Position numbers and translations under genes: made by a program
Notes under the pieces: model-generated
Database searches by the model: none
Told to the model about the DNA's origin: nothing
The model's input: only the letters and a program-made list of their open reading frames with translations
From: Orychophragmus violaceus
Taxonomy: Eukaryota > Streptophyta > Magnoliopsida > Brassicales > Brassicaceae
Length of the DNA stretch: 64,000 nucleotides
Reading direction: 5' to 3'
Assembly (NCBI GenBank): GCA_030180135.1
Contig: CM058230.1
Coordinates: 11,285,082 to 11,349,081, forward strand
In this document: one piece after another, positions 10,171-20,245 of the stretch
Numbering within the stretch: position 1 is the first letter of the stretch
How the letters are laid out: the number at the start of each line of letters is the position of its first letter

Positions 10171-10690
10171 CAAAAGAAACCTCATTTTTGAGGTTTCAAG
10201 GTGTTTGTCTCCAAAAGAAAACCTCAAATTTGAGGTTTTACAGATTTAAAGTTTTGCATTAAAGTCCTTACTATTAACAATATTTAAATTGTATCACATA
10301 ACTTTTAAATAATTATAAAACGTATTTTAAAATATTGTAAAAATATTAATTTATAAAATATTATACTAAAATGTTAAATAACATATAATAATAATAACAA
10401 AAACAGTTTATAATCTTAGTTTATAACTAAAATTTTAAATCATTAAATATAATTTATGTTCGTTATGTTCTCAAATATGATTAATCAATGTATTTTGAAA
10501 TGATAAAATGAGTTTTTTATGTTTTTATTTGAAGATTACGAAATAAAAAATATTGAAATCGGATATTTTTATAAGATATAAAATTATTTTATGACTAAAG
10601 TTAATAAAGTATATAATTACAAGGACTATAATGTAAAAGAAAAGATGGAACCTCAAATTTGAGGTTTTGTACAGTTAATATGATTTAAAA
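10160..10690. repeat. AT-rich repeat with palindromic AACCTCAAATTTGAGGTT motifs
   Basis: Starts GAGCATCTCC and carries three palindromes of the AACCTCAAATTTGAGGTT type, near 10,178-10,199, 10,220-10,240 and 10,648-10,670. It interrupts the IGMT upstream homology shared with 1115-1140 and so is probably an inserted non-autonomous transposon. No coding content is seen and the family is unknown to me. Confidence 0.45.
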
Positions 10691-10825
10691 ATAATAATAA
10701 AATAGTAGATCTATTTATTAAAGCCCGAATTAAACCCAAAATAATTGGTGAATCAGTTTAATACGTAAAAAATAGTCTGATTTAAATAAATTTTAAAATA
10801 ATATTTTTTTTTTAAAAAAATAATC

Positions 10826-10990
10826 AAATTCCGGATCGGATCCTGATATCCGATATTTTTACGGATATCCGAAAATCGGATATCCGGGTAGTTCGGATCC
10901 GGATCCGGATAGTGATATTGCATATCCGGCGGATCCGGATCCAAATACCTCAAAAAGCCTGATTTTCGAATCCGTCCCAGGCCTAGTGAG
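10826..10990. repeat. GGATATCC-rich dispersed repeat, copy 2
   Basis: Same word content and order as 361-525, including the closing CGTCCCAGGCCTA block. It lies within the IGMT upstream region, between the palindrome repeat and the distal homology block. Confidence 0.6.
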
Positions 10991-11637
10991 AGATGATTTC
11001 TCATTTGAAAACTAAAAAATCTCATGTGCCACATGCTCCTCTATGAATGGTTCTTTTATCAACAAAAAAATAAAAATTTAAAAATAAAAACAAACCATAT
11101 TAAAATATTAATATTTTTTGTTTGTTTGAGAGACTCTAATAATCTCTAACCATTGAAGACGATATTGCCTTTGTTTATGCGTGGCTAATATCTATAAGGT
11201 TGTATATTTCTTGTGTAAAAAAGAGAGTTAAACTCAAATTTATGACATAACAACATGATCAACTCTATTTTTCATTTTCCTCCAAAACATATACACAGTA
11301 TACGTTGCATTTCATATTCTAACAGATATAAAATTCCATCTGTAAATAATTGTTTTTGAACTAAATAAAAGCAAATTTTTTTTTTTTTTATCTCAAGTTT
11401 CGCATTTCCAGAAAGAATGAAACATTAAGCTAGAGAAATAGCCTTTGTGTGGGTATTCCATGTGGCTAATTGGATAAAGCTGGTTCTTAAAAGAGTACAC
11501 TGAGAAAATAAACAAAAAAGTTTTTATTTATTTCATATTTCTCGAACACACAGACAAAGGAATGATCATCATCACAAACAAAGAATTGAAACCAAGATGA
11601 AATATTTCACATTTAAGGAGGTTTTAAGTTTTATATT

Positions 11638-12963
11638 TTACACAAGTTCTTTACAAAACTCAATAATCCAGCAGTGATAAGCCTGGCAAACAAATTTGCA
11701 ATGGGTGAAGCCAGAAGCTGCAGCCAAAGCTTCAAACTCGGCTCGTGACCTCTCTTTTCCACCAGAACATTGAGTGAACATTAACATGTCCATATCAAAG
11801 GCAATGTTCGCGTTGATGTCTCCATTCTCTGCGTCATCAGGAGTGACTAATTCTATGACAACAATCTTACCATTGTTTGGTAGTGATTTCCAACAGTTCT
11901 TTAGAATCTTCACGCAGTCTTCGTCGGTCCAATCATGAAGTATACGCTGTAAAACAAATTCAATCCCATATGTAAGCACACAATACTAGTATACATAACT
12001 TTCAAGATATATGAAATGAAAAGTTGATGAACTTACTTTCAAGATCATGGTATCTCCGGTTGGAACATCCACGAACATATCTCCGGAGACATGTTCCACC
12101 CTAGGATAAGAGGGTGCCTGTGCCAAGGCACAAGTCAGATCAAAATTGATACCCTTAATATGAGGATACTTAGAAGTAACAACACCAAGGGTGTTGCCAA
12201 CTCCTCCTCCCACATCAACCAACACTTTCACATCGTTGAAGCCTTGGTAAACTTCAAGAGCCTTCTTCACGACAGCGATGGTGAATCCGGTCTGGTTAAA
12301 AAGCTTGCTGAATCTCTCATCTGTTCCCATATAGTCGAATAGTTTCATGCCACCATGTGCGCGGCCAAATGCATCTCCTCCTTCAAGCACCACATCTTTC
12401 AATTGTGCCCTATAATTCACGAATCGATAAAGGTAAGATTTCATAACCGTATAAATAATAATTCGAAAATTGATGACAAGAAAATTGTTACTCAGATGAA
12501 TTTTGGAAATTTACCAGGTATTGAGAAAGACACTGTCAAAATTGACGATGACTTGAGAAGCAAGGGATCCCATATCTTGAATGTTATCTTTCAAGAAGAA
12601 CCTGCAAATTGGCTCGGCTCTATAGACTCTCTCGCCCTTCATGGATGAGACCTTACTGCACTTCACCATGGAGTAGCTAGCGAGTAGACGAAGCATCCGG
12701 TCCAACAAAACCGGCGCCTCGGGGTTACGTGGCGTAGTTGGTAACCTACTCGCTATCTCAGTTGGTGAAAGGAACGAGTCGGTGCGAGCGGCATCGGCGT
12801 AGAGAGTGTCAAATACACCTAGCTCGAGGGAGGCCTTGAGAACCATTGGAAAGGCTGCGGCATTGGCTAGTCTCACGGCCATCAAACCCAACTCATGATC
12901 ATCATCAACAACAGTTTGGGTTTTAGGGTTAGCGCTTAAGGTTTCTTCAAAAGGGAATCCCAT
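11638..12963 (-). CDS. IGMT: Indole glucosinolate O-methyltransferase-like, copy B
   Basis: Three minus-strand exons, 12515-12963, 12037-12409 and 11638-11946, total 377 codons including the stop. Start chosen at the MGFPFEETL methionine; an upstream in-frame methionine at 13,020 would add a charged leader not seen in copy A. Intron positions are identical to copy A and exon 2 is the same length (373 nt), as expected for tandem duplicates. SAM motif LVDVGGGVGNT and catalytic histidine motif RILHDWTDED are present. The C terminus is three residues longer than copy A (ELV). Probable role: cytosolic methylation of hydroxylated indole glucosinolates, by similarity to Arabidopsis IGMT1-4. A TATA-like TTTTATAGC (seen as GCTATAAAAG on the coding strand) lies near 13,113-13,121. 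Confidence 0.92.
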
Positions 12964-13154
12964 TTTTTTTTCTTTTATATGTTTGTTTCTTTCTTCTCTT
13001 TCAAGGCACCGTAACCACACTGATCACAAGCGAGAGAGAGAGAGGGAGAGGTAGAGAGTCTGTGTGTGTGTGTGTGTTTTCTTTGTAGTGTTGGGATATG
13101 ATGATTCTCCTTTTATAGCTAAAGCATAGATATATTTTTCTCTTTATTTAATTT

Positions 13155-13300
13155 CAGGTTGGCTCGCCGGTCCATCTTGGGCGCTGAATAGTCTCTATGT
13201 ATCGCAGAAAAGTAAGAAGCAGTTTTGGCTGCTAAAATCCTGTTTCAAGTCAGTGGGGATTTTAGTCAAAGTTCAATGCAGAGATTCGATCTAAATTTAT
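13155..13300 (-). repeat. Duplicated IGMT upstream region, right copy
   Basis: Aligns with 545-700 and 9,535-9,650, upstream of IGMT copy B. The homology fades after about 13,300, which may mark the edge of the duplicated unit. Confidence 0.6.
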
Positions 13301-13647
13301 TAGTATAGGTGGGCCAATTTATTTTTAAAATATATCCTTATGCTAGGTCATCTGTTCCGAGTCCACAAACCAGTTATTAAAAAAACCAACAATAATGCTA
13401 AAATCATTTGTTTTGGTGTTATGTATTTAGTCAGTTTTGTCGACATGGTGATCTTATCAATTACTTTTAATACTAAAACGGCGCATAGCAACAACTTGGC
13501 ACGACGACTACGGAGTCCGTGGGACAAGCGAAAGACCAGTTCATTCTTGGATACTAAATTACTTTATTAATTTCCTATATTATCTTACTTTGTGTCATTT
13601 TCCTTTTTTCACAAATAAATATAAGAATATATTTCTAAAAAATTAAG
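13301..13647. other. Intergenic, nothing recognised
   Basis: AT-rich DNA between the IGMT array and the retrotransposon cluster. No convincing feature is seen. Confidence 0.5.
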
Positions 13648-13700
13648 TCCAAGGGCTTGTGATCAAGAGGTAAAGAAATGGACTTGAGACGCTAATACCC
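13648..13700 (+). repeat. Truncated SINE-like head
   Basis: The stretch beginning GTCCAAGGGCTTGTGATCAA and running to GACGCTAATACC resembles the first 50 bp of the complete SINE at 40,358. It is abutted directly by the 3' end of the decayed Copia coding region. Only the tRNA-like head remains, with no B box or tail. Confidence 0.4.
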
Positions 13701-14747
13701 CAATGCCTTGGTGAAAATATCAGCTAGTTGTACCTTTGTTGAGACATGAGAACGACAATATTACCGGATACAATGTCTTCACGCACAAAATGACAGCCCA
13801 CCTCAATGTGTTTTGTGCGTTTGTGGAAAACCGGGTTGGTAGCAATGTATATAGCTGATTTACTGTCACACAACATCCTCATCGGACCTGAATGAGGTGC
13901 TCCCAAATCAGCTAGTATTCGTTTCAACCAGCGTAGCTCAGATGCGAGAAAAGACATGGCACGATACTCCGCTTCCGCAGAAGATTTACTCATTGTAGCT
14001 TGCTTATGCGTCTTCCATGCGATTGAAGAAGTACCAAGTTGTACGAAGTAACCCGTAACTGAACGAAGGGTGATCGAGCAGCTTGCCCAGTCGGAGTCGC
14101 ACCATCCATATAACTTTAAAATCTGTGTCCGCCTTGAGCAAAATACCTTGGCATGGACTGTTTTTCAAATAGCGTACAACCCTGATCGCTGCATCCCAGT
14201 GGTCAATGCGAGGAACCTGCACAAATTGTGCAAGTGTATGAACCGCATATGAGAGATCAAGTCTTGTTACCTTAAAATAAATTAGTCTCCCAATGAGCCG
14301 TCGGTACTATTCTAGATTTTCGAGAAGTGGTGATTCAGATACAACTAGTCGGTGATTTTGAGGCATCGGAAATGACACAGATTGCGATCCTAGCATCCCT
14401 ATTTCAGCAATAATATCCAAGGCGTATTTATGCTGACACAAATAGAAGCCACATGAGTTTCTAGCAACCTCAATGACGAGGAAATATTTCAGAATGCCTA
14501 AATCTTTCATGTAAAAACAAGCTGAGAGATATTCCTTGAACATAACAATTGCTTCTCTTGAGTTTCCAGGGATTATGAGGTCGTCCACATATACTAGTAC
14601 CCGCAATACCGATCCTTCGGATTCAAACATGAACAACGAGAAGTCGGAGGCAGATTTCTTGAACCCAAAGGCTTCAAGTGCGTGACTTAGTTTTGCAAAC
14701 CAACACTTCAGGGACTGTTTCAAGCCGTATATTGATTTGTGAAAGCG
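13690..14747 (-). pseudogene. Copia RT/RNase H fragment (downstream part)
   Basis: Three open pieces (13,724-13,993; 14,004-14,222; 14,307-14,723) in changing frames show RNase H (SKSSAEAEYRAM, FHKRTKH) and reverse transcriptase (LVYVDDLII, MKDLGILKYF). Stops and frameshifts between the pieces make it non-functional. The YGLKQ-type motif is just left of the insertion point of the nested element. Confidence 0.85.
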
Positions 14748-14752
14748 ACAAA

Positions 14753-15969
14753 TGATATATCATGGTTTTTACCGGTTTTAGGCCATGATATAGTTGTGTT
14801 TTAGTGTCTTTTGTGTTCTTTTAGAGTCTTTTACAGGTATAATCAGGTTTGGAGCTAAATTGGAGATAATTGAGCATTTTGGAGATTTTTGGAGTGATTG
14901 GCCGAGAGATAGAGTTCACTGTCCGAAACAGAAAAAGGTGTCGATCGTTGCACTCTAGCATCGATCGATGCACCAGCGAGATGGGCCAAAACTCGGCGGT
15001 TTAGAAGAATCAAGATATTGCACTTTGATCAAGAAGTTCCTGATATTTACAAAGAAGCCCCTGGCCGAGATTAGACCTATATAATAGAGTTTTTAGTGTT
15101 TTAATTAGATACGCTTTATACACTTTACATTACACTTTCATAATTAAGAGCAGAGGATTTTTAGAGCTTTTGGGGCTGATCTGAACCTATTACTTCATCT
15201 GTATTTGGAGAAGATTTCGAACCCCTTTTACTCTTATTCTTTTATGCAATTTATTCATTCTATGATTATGTTTTCATTATCTATGTCTGAGTAGATTCCT
15301 AGTTGAGTTTAGGGTTTCTCACATAGGATTTCATGACTTACTAGACTTGTTCAAATTCAGTTAAGGATTCAAACTATATCTGTTCTTCAATTTAATTGTG
15401 CTTAAAGCTAGTTCTAACCTGATCAATTAGAATCTAGATCTTAGGTTGCTAAATACGTCACGGAACTGGGGTTTAGGAATCTGAACTAATTAAATTGGGC
15501 AATTAAACTTTGCGCAAACGGAAGTTTGGTTTAGGATAATTGTGAACATATCAAACTTGGGATTAATGCTAGTTTAATCTGTTAGTTCTCGCAAACGAAA
15601 GTTTGGTTTGCTGCACTTAGACTTAGAGAATTATCGCAAAGGAATTTGGTTAATTCTATATCTGTGTTTTGAGTTCTAGAACTGTGCTTAATTAGATCCT
15701 TGCTGAATGAACTGTCTGCTTGTCTGATTTCCTGAGAATACCCTAGGCTTGACGCTTTTAATTACTTGCTTCCACAACCGTTAATCTCTGCTACTGATTT
15801 ACTTTCTCGCACCGCTTTTAATTCAATCACATTGCTTATTTCTAGTATTAATCTCTACTGTTCTGATCTATTGAGACCAAGTGTCCCTGTGGATTCGATA
15901 ACCCTATATACTACTTTGACATTGCTGTTCACTTGCAGTTTAGTATAGGGATAAACTTAGAACCTATCA
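14753..15969 (+). repeat. Gypsy 5' LTR
   Basis: Begins TGATATATCATGG and ends GAACCTATCA. It contains CTATATAATAGAG near 15,088 as the likely TATA box and two CGATCG-centred motifs near 14,941-14,972. Confidence 0.92.
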
Positions 15970-15975
15970 AGTTTT

Positions 15976-15993
15976 TGGCGCCGTTGCCGGGGA
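15976..15993 (+). promoter_or_regulatory. Gypsy primer binding site
   Basis: TGGCGCCGTTGCCGGGGA, a few bases after the LTR, has the form of the tRNA-Asp-primed site of plant Ty3/Gypsy elements. Confidence 0.85.
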
Positions 15994-16237
15994 CTCTTAG
16001 AGTCTTCGATAGGACCGAACTTAGGGTTTCTACTAGAAATTTTTCTTTTTGTTTTTGCTTTTTTCGTTTTGTTTTTATTTTACTAACTTTTTCTCTGATT
16101 TCTCTCTGTCGCAGGTACGAATTTCGCCTTGCGTCGATCGTTGCATCCCTTGCGTCGATCGTCACTAGGCGATTCTGAGATTGAATCGATCGTTGCACTG
16201 ATAGCATCGATCGTTGCTGGACGATTACAGACAGTTT

Positions 16238-17800
16238 ATGCCAACGCAGAAAACTCGAAGTAATCCGAACTCGAGCTTGGTTAATCTCGGACTAGAGGAA
16301 CTTGGACGTCTAGAGAGGACTATCAGAAGAGAAAAGAGAGAGAGAATGGTTCGAGAACGTCTGATCTTGATACCAGATGCTGAAGGTACCCTGAGGGACC
16401 AAGATGACAACCCGTACAATGCTGTTGGGCATCGGGTTGATGCTGAAGGGAATGTCATCCCTGATCCTCCTGAGCAGCAGCAACAGGAGCTGAACCGAAA
16501 CCAGGGTCAAGGACAGGCCCAAGGTAGAGAGATGGTGGTTCATGAGAGGACACTAGCTGATTACAACAGACCTGATGAGTTTCATGCAAACCGAGCAGCT
16601 CTAGTGCTTCCTGCTTTTGAGAGGAATGATTTTGAGGTAAAGACCATCTACTACCAGCTGATGAGACAGATTGCTTTTCATGGTCTTCAAGCAGAGCAGC
16701 CTATGGATCACATTGACAAGTTTGAAGACATAGTCACTGGCATGAAGTATGAAGGAGTATGCCCGGACTATTTGTTCCTTAAGCTATTTCCGCACAGTCT
16801 TGCTGGAGACGCTAGTGCATGGCTGAGACAACTGGCACCTGGTCAGTATACTACTTGGGCAGCCTTAAAGATTGAGTTCCTGCGTCACTTTTATGATGAT
16901 GCGCGCTCGGATCAGTCCAGACAGGACATACTCACCTTTTCCCAAGGAGCTGTGGAGCCCTTGAAGACTGCCTGGATGAGATTTAAGCACTATCAGCGTG
17001 ACTGTCCACACCATGGATTCACAGAAGTACAGCTGATTGGTATTTTCTTCAGAGGCATAGATCTCCCTTATCAGACTGCGCTGGATAATTCCAGTAATGC
17101 TAATTTCAACACCAGGACTCCTACACAAGCTAAGCAGTTGATTGAGAACCTGATTGGCAGCAACAGTTGCAAGACAATGGATGAAAGGAGGAAGAAATCT
17201 GGTGGAACTGTAGAGAATTCTGATATAGCTAATATAAGATCCAGATTGGACACAGTCTACTATCTCCTGACAAGTAAGAAAGCTGTCCACTTTGCCAAAG
17301 ATTTAGAGGTGATTCAGGATGAGGAGGAAACTCAGGAAAAAGATGTGAATTTCATAGGAGGTTCTGGTTTCCAAGGTAATAGATTTGGTAATCAACAGGG
17401 GAACAGATTCTCCAATGGTGGACAGACTGGTGGTTTTCAGAAGACCTATGGACAAGGTACTCAGAGAACCTATGGATCTACATCCTATCAGACTCCTCCT
17501 GCGCCTACAGCCCATGAGAGCAAAATGGAGGCTATGATGGAACAACTGATTGAGAGTCAGACCAAGATTTGTGTGGACTGCAACAAGAAGTTGAACGCTG
17601 TCTATGAAGACCTCAATGGGAAATTTGAGTCTCTAAGCACTCACATGAAGCAGTTGGACACTCAGGTGAACCAGATGTCCAGCTCACTGAAGGGAAAAGG
17701 AGTGGCAGACACTCATGTTAAGGCCTGGTCTGTGTACATTAATGATGGATCTCACCTAGGTGAAAGATTTGAGCTAAGTACAGCTGAGTTGGTGACATAA
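16238..17800 (+). CDS. Gypsy gag
   Basis: 520 residues from the first ATG; the frame is open slightly further upstream with no ATG. The central retrotransposon gag domain (roughly residues 120-300) contains FPHSLAGDASAWLRQL and RFKHYQRDCPHHG, typical of the capsid of Athila-like elements. It is followed by a Gly/Asn/Gln-rich stretch and a helical C terminus. No zinc knuckle of the CCHC type is seen. The frame ends at TAA (17,798-17,800), but the same frame stays open directly after it into the protease region. Expression of protease by stop readthrough, or loss of an older continuous frame, are both possible. The protein would form virus-like particles. Confidence 0.85.
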   Translation: MPTQKTRSNPNSSLVNLGLEELGRLERTIRREKRERMVRERLILIPDAEGTLRDQDDNPYNAVGHRVDAEGNVIPDPPEQQQQELNRNQGQGQAQGREMVVHERTLADYNRPDEFHANRAALVLPAFERNDFEVKTIYYQLMRQIAFHGLQAEQPMDHIDKFEDIVTGMKYEGVCPDYLFLKLFPHSLAGDASAWLRQLAPGQYTTWAALKIEFLRHFYDDARSDQSRQDILTFSQGAVEPLKTAWMRFKHYQRDCPHHGFTEVQLIGIFFRGIDLPYQTALDNSSNANFNTRTPTQAKQLIENLIGSNSCKTMDERRKKSGGTVENSDIANIRSRLDTVYYLLTSKKAVHFAKDLEVIQDEEETQEKDVNFIGGSGFQGNRFGNQQGNRFSNGGQTGGFQKTYGQGTQRTYGSTSYQTPPAPTAHESKMEAMMEQLIESQTKICVDCNKKLNAVYEDLNGKFESLSTHMKQLDTQVNQMSSSLKGKGVADTHVKAWSVYINDGSHLGERFELSTAELVT

Positions 17801-18889
17801 CAGGAATTTTCGGATATTTGTGAAAAACTCTCGGGTGAAATCTGCTGCAGTGCGTCGATCGATGCAACATCTGTGCCGATCGATACACCCGTCGGGATGG
17901 CAACGATCGACACACCCTTAGTGTCGGTCATTGCAGGGCGTGAATGGACAGAACTGTCGGATGATAATAGCATAGATGCTGACTTGGAGCTTGATCGCCT
18001 ATTCAATGGAGCCTCTGAGATTACTCAACAGGAGATCTACGAGCAGATCTTTAGACAACACTCCTCAGTGTCTGAAGTGATTAGGCAAGAGATTGAAGAG
18101 CTGAAGAAATTAGAAGGGATTGGTGAAGAATTGGAAGAAATTCCAACTTCTGATGATCCACCTTATCATCCATGTGTGCAAAGGTACCTGAATAAGATGT
18201 TGCCCCTGGATGATGATCTGAAAGACTGGGTGATAATAGTTCCTCAGCATATTAGTGATGTTCTGCTAACTAAGGTCCCGAAGAAGCTATCTGATCCTGG
18301 AGTCTTTGTGCTGGACTGTTCTATCTTTGAGGATAGCTTTAGGCGTTCTCTGTGTGATTTAGGAGCTGCTGGAAGTTTGATGCCTTACTCTGTGGCAGAG
18401 AAGCTGGGTATGCTGGATTTTACTCCTACTAGGACTTCTCTTGTCCTAGCTGATCAGTCCATACGAGTTCCTGAAGGACTCCTTATGGACATTCCGGTGA
18501 GAGTTGGAAACTACTTAGTTCCAACGGACTTCCTTGTGCTGAGATATGACTGTGATCCGGATGAAGCATTATTGCTTGGGAGACCCTTTTTGGCTACAGC
18601 AGGAGCGTTGATTGATGTTAGGAACAGCTTGATAGACCTCCATCTGGGAGATGAACCACTGCACTATGAGATGGATAAGCTGCGAAAGCCACTGATAGAT
18701 GGGCAGACATTCACCATAAGGGACGCAGATTTTGAGCAGCCTGATCATACCATGGTTATAGATCCTGGAGCACATTTCACTCCATCCTTTCTTGGACGTG
18801 AGCATTCCGCAACAGCCTACTCACCACCTTGGATGAGGAGACTTGTACAGAGACAGAAAAAGTCTCTGTCAAGACCTCCTGGTGCTTGA
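17801..18889 (+). CDS. Gypsy protease region, in frame after the gag stop
   Basis: The frame is open from the base after the gag TAA to TGA at 18,887-18,889 (362 codons). The region DLGAAGSLMPYSVAEKLG (about residues 187-204 of this segment) has the retropepsin fold pattern, but with DLGA where the active-site DTGA or DLGA occurs in this clade. The downstream LLLGRPFLATAGALID is the second conserved block of such proteases. No reverse transcriptase follows. The N-terminal part is encoded by the repeated CGATCG motifs. An internal start is possible at the ATG at 17,897 (the methionine of PVGMATI), but a fusion or readthrough product fits better. Confidence 0.8.
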   Translation, partial: QEFSDICEKLSGEICCSASIDATSVPIDTPVGMATIDTPLVSVIAGREWTELSDDNSIDADLELDRLFNGASEITQQEIYEQIFRQHSSVSEVIRQEIEELKKLEGIGEELEEIPTSDDPPYHPCVQRYLNKMLPLDDDLKDWVIIVPQHISDVLLTKVPKKLSDPGVFVLDCSIFEDSFRRSLCDLGAAGSLMPYSVAEKLGMLDFTPTRTSLVLADQSIRVPEGLLMDIPVRVGNYLVPTDFLVLRYDCDPDEALLLGRPFLATAGALIDVRNSLIDLHLGDEPLHYEMDKLRKPLIDGQTFTIRDADFEQPDHTMVIDPGAHFTPSFLGREHSATAYSPPWMRRLVQRQKKSLSRPPGA

Positions 18890-18935
18890 AAATTTCCATC
18901 CGTCCGGTCAAGCTATTGACCTTAAACAAGCGCTG

Positions 18936-18953
18936 GGTGGGAGGCAACCCACC
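18936..18953 (+). other. Hairpin GGTGGG-AGGCAA-CCCACC after the Gypsy ORF
   Basis: A perfect 6-bp G/C-rich stem with a six-base loop lies 47 nt after the protease stop codon. I recall similar GGGAGGCAACCC hairpins after ORFs of other plant LTR elements, so it may be a conserved RNA element. No function is shown. Confidence 0.5.
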
Positions 18954-20231
18954 ATTAGGTACTGGTGTTTTTCTACTTAATTTTTGGTGTTTTTGTTAGG
19001 ATTTTACGTTTGTTTTTGTTTCTGGTGAGTTTATGTTTGCAGGTCTCGGTTAAATCGCAGTGCAACGATCGACGCACTTCTGTGTCGATCGTCACAACAC
19101 GAAAGGAATCGCATTGCAGCGATCGTTGCGATCCTGAGCAACGATCGACTATACACGAAAATCGCCAAGTAACGGTCGATGCACTCAGTGCAACGATTGA
19201 TGCTCAGCGACAGAGGTAACCCGACAGACATAATTTCACCTTTTCAATTTTTATTTTCTTTTTACCGATCCTTCGCTGGACACTACTGGGGACAGTGTGT
19301 CTTAAGTGTGGGGGAGGTGCTACTGACTTTTGTTTTCTGTTTTCTTAAGAGTCAGTTCGTTTTTCAAAAAAAAATTTGTTTTATTGAGTCAAAATTGTTT
19401 AAGTAAGAAACTATGATTTTCTGAGAAGATTTACAAGACTTGCAGAAACTTAAGTAACCATTGGGATGAAGTTGCAGGATCTATCTCTGACTATTAGAAA
19501 ACCCCATCACAGATCAACCTACTGGGAACACCCACATCACTTCAGGTATCAGAGGATCCTTTACTGACTTCAACCTTAATACTGACTTAGATTTCTCACC
19601 TAAGGGCTTGGTATACTTTGTGTCGGATTCCCTTGTTAGTTCTGACACAGCCTGTCAACCTGTCCTATTTAGTTCCCTTCTCCCCTTCTAAAAAAAAATA
19701 TATATATATAATAAACTGAGGATGAGTTAGTAATTCCGAAGTGGTCATGGGAATAGTAGCAAACACTATTATCTCTCATGTGATCCATGGAATGTGTCCA
19801 AAGTACACCCCATAACGGGAAGAACACTGATAAAAAAAAAAATGATACCCAGTGGGGAAAAATCAGTTGTTAAAGAAGGGAAAGAGAAGAAAGGGACTAG
19901 AGAAAGATAGTATGGTGGTCTAGAGCTGATAAGGTAAGAATCCATGTGCCCTTTGATCGATACTCCTTAGGTGAGACCGCACTTAAATACTTGCAGAAGT
20001 CAGTAGGGAGAATTTGAATGCTTGAATGTGATTGTGGAGTTTTACCTAGGACAGTTGCTAAGTGTGGGGGAAGTACATTGTGGTCTTGATATCCTGTGAT
20101 TGATTCTTGCAGTGGTTTACTAAGGGGAATCTGAGTATTGTAGCTTCTAGGATGAAATGAGTTTCTGAAGAGTTTTCAAACCTCTTCACCAAGCTTTAGT
20201 TCTATGTTTTGCTTGAGGGCAAACAAAGGCT
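18954..20231 (+). other. Gypsy non-coding 3' internal region
   Basis: 1.3 kb without a coding frame where pol would lie in an autonomous relative. It contains a cluster of CGATCG-type motifs (19,065-19,210). Two internal copies of the polypurine-like AAGTGTGGGGGA lie at 19,304 and 20,060. Confidence 0.7.
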
Positions 20232-20245
20232 AAGTGTGGGGGAGT

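Noticed and set aside
12091..12648. Plus-strand open frames over the IGMT genes
   Set aside because: They are the complementary shadow of strongly coding minus-strand exons.
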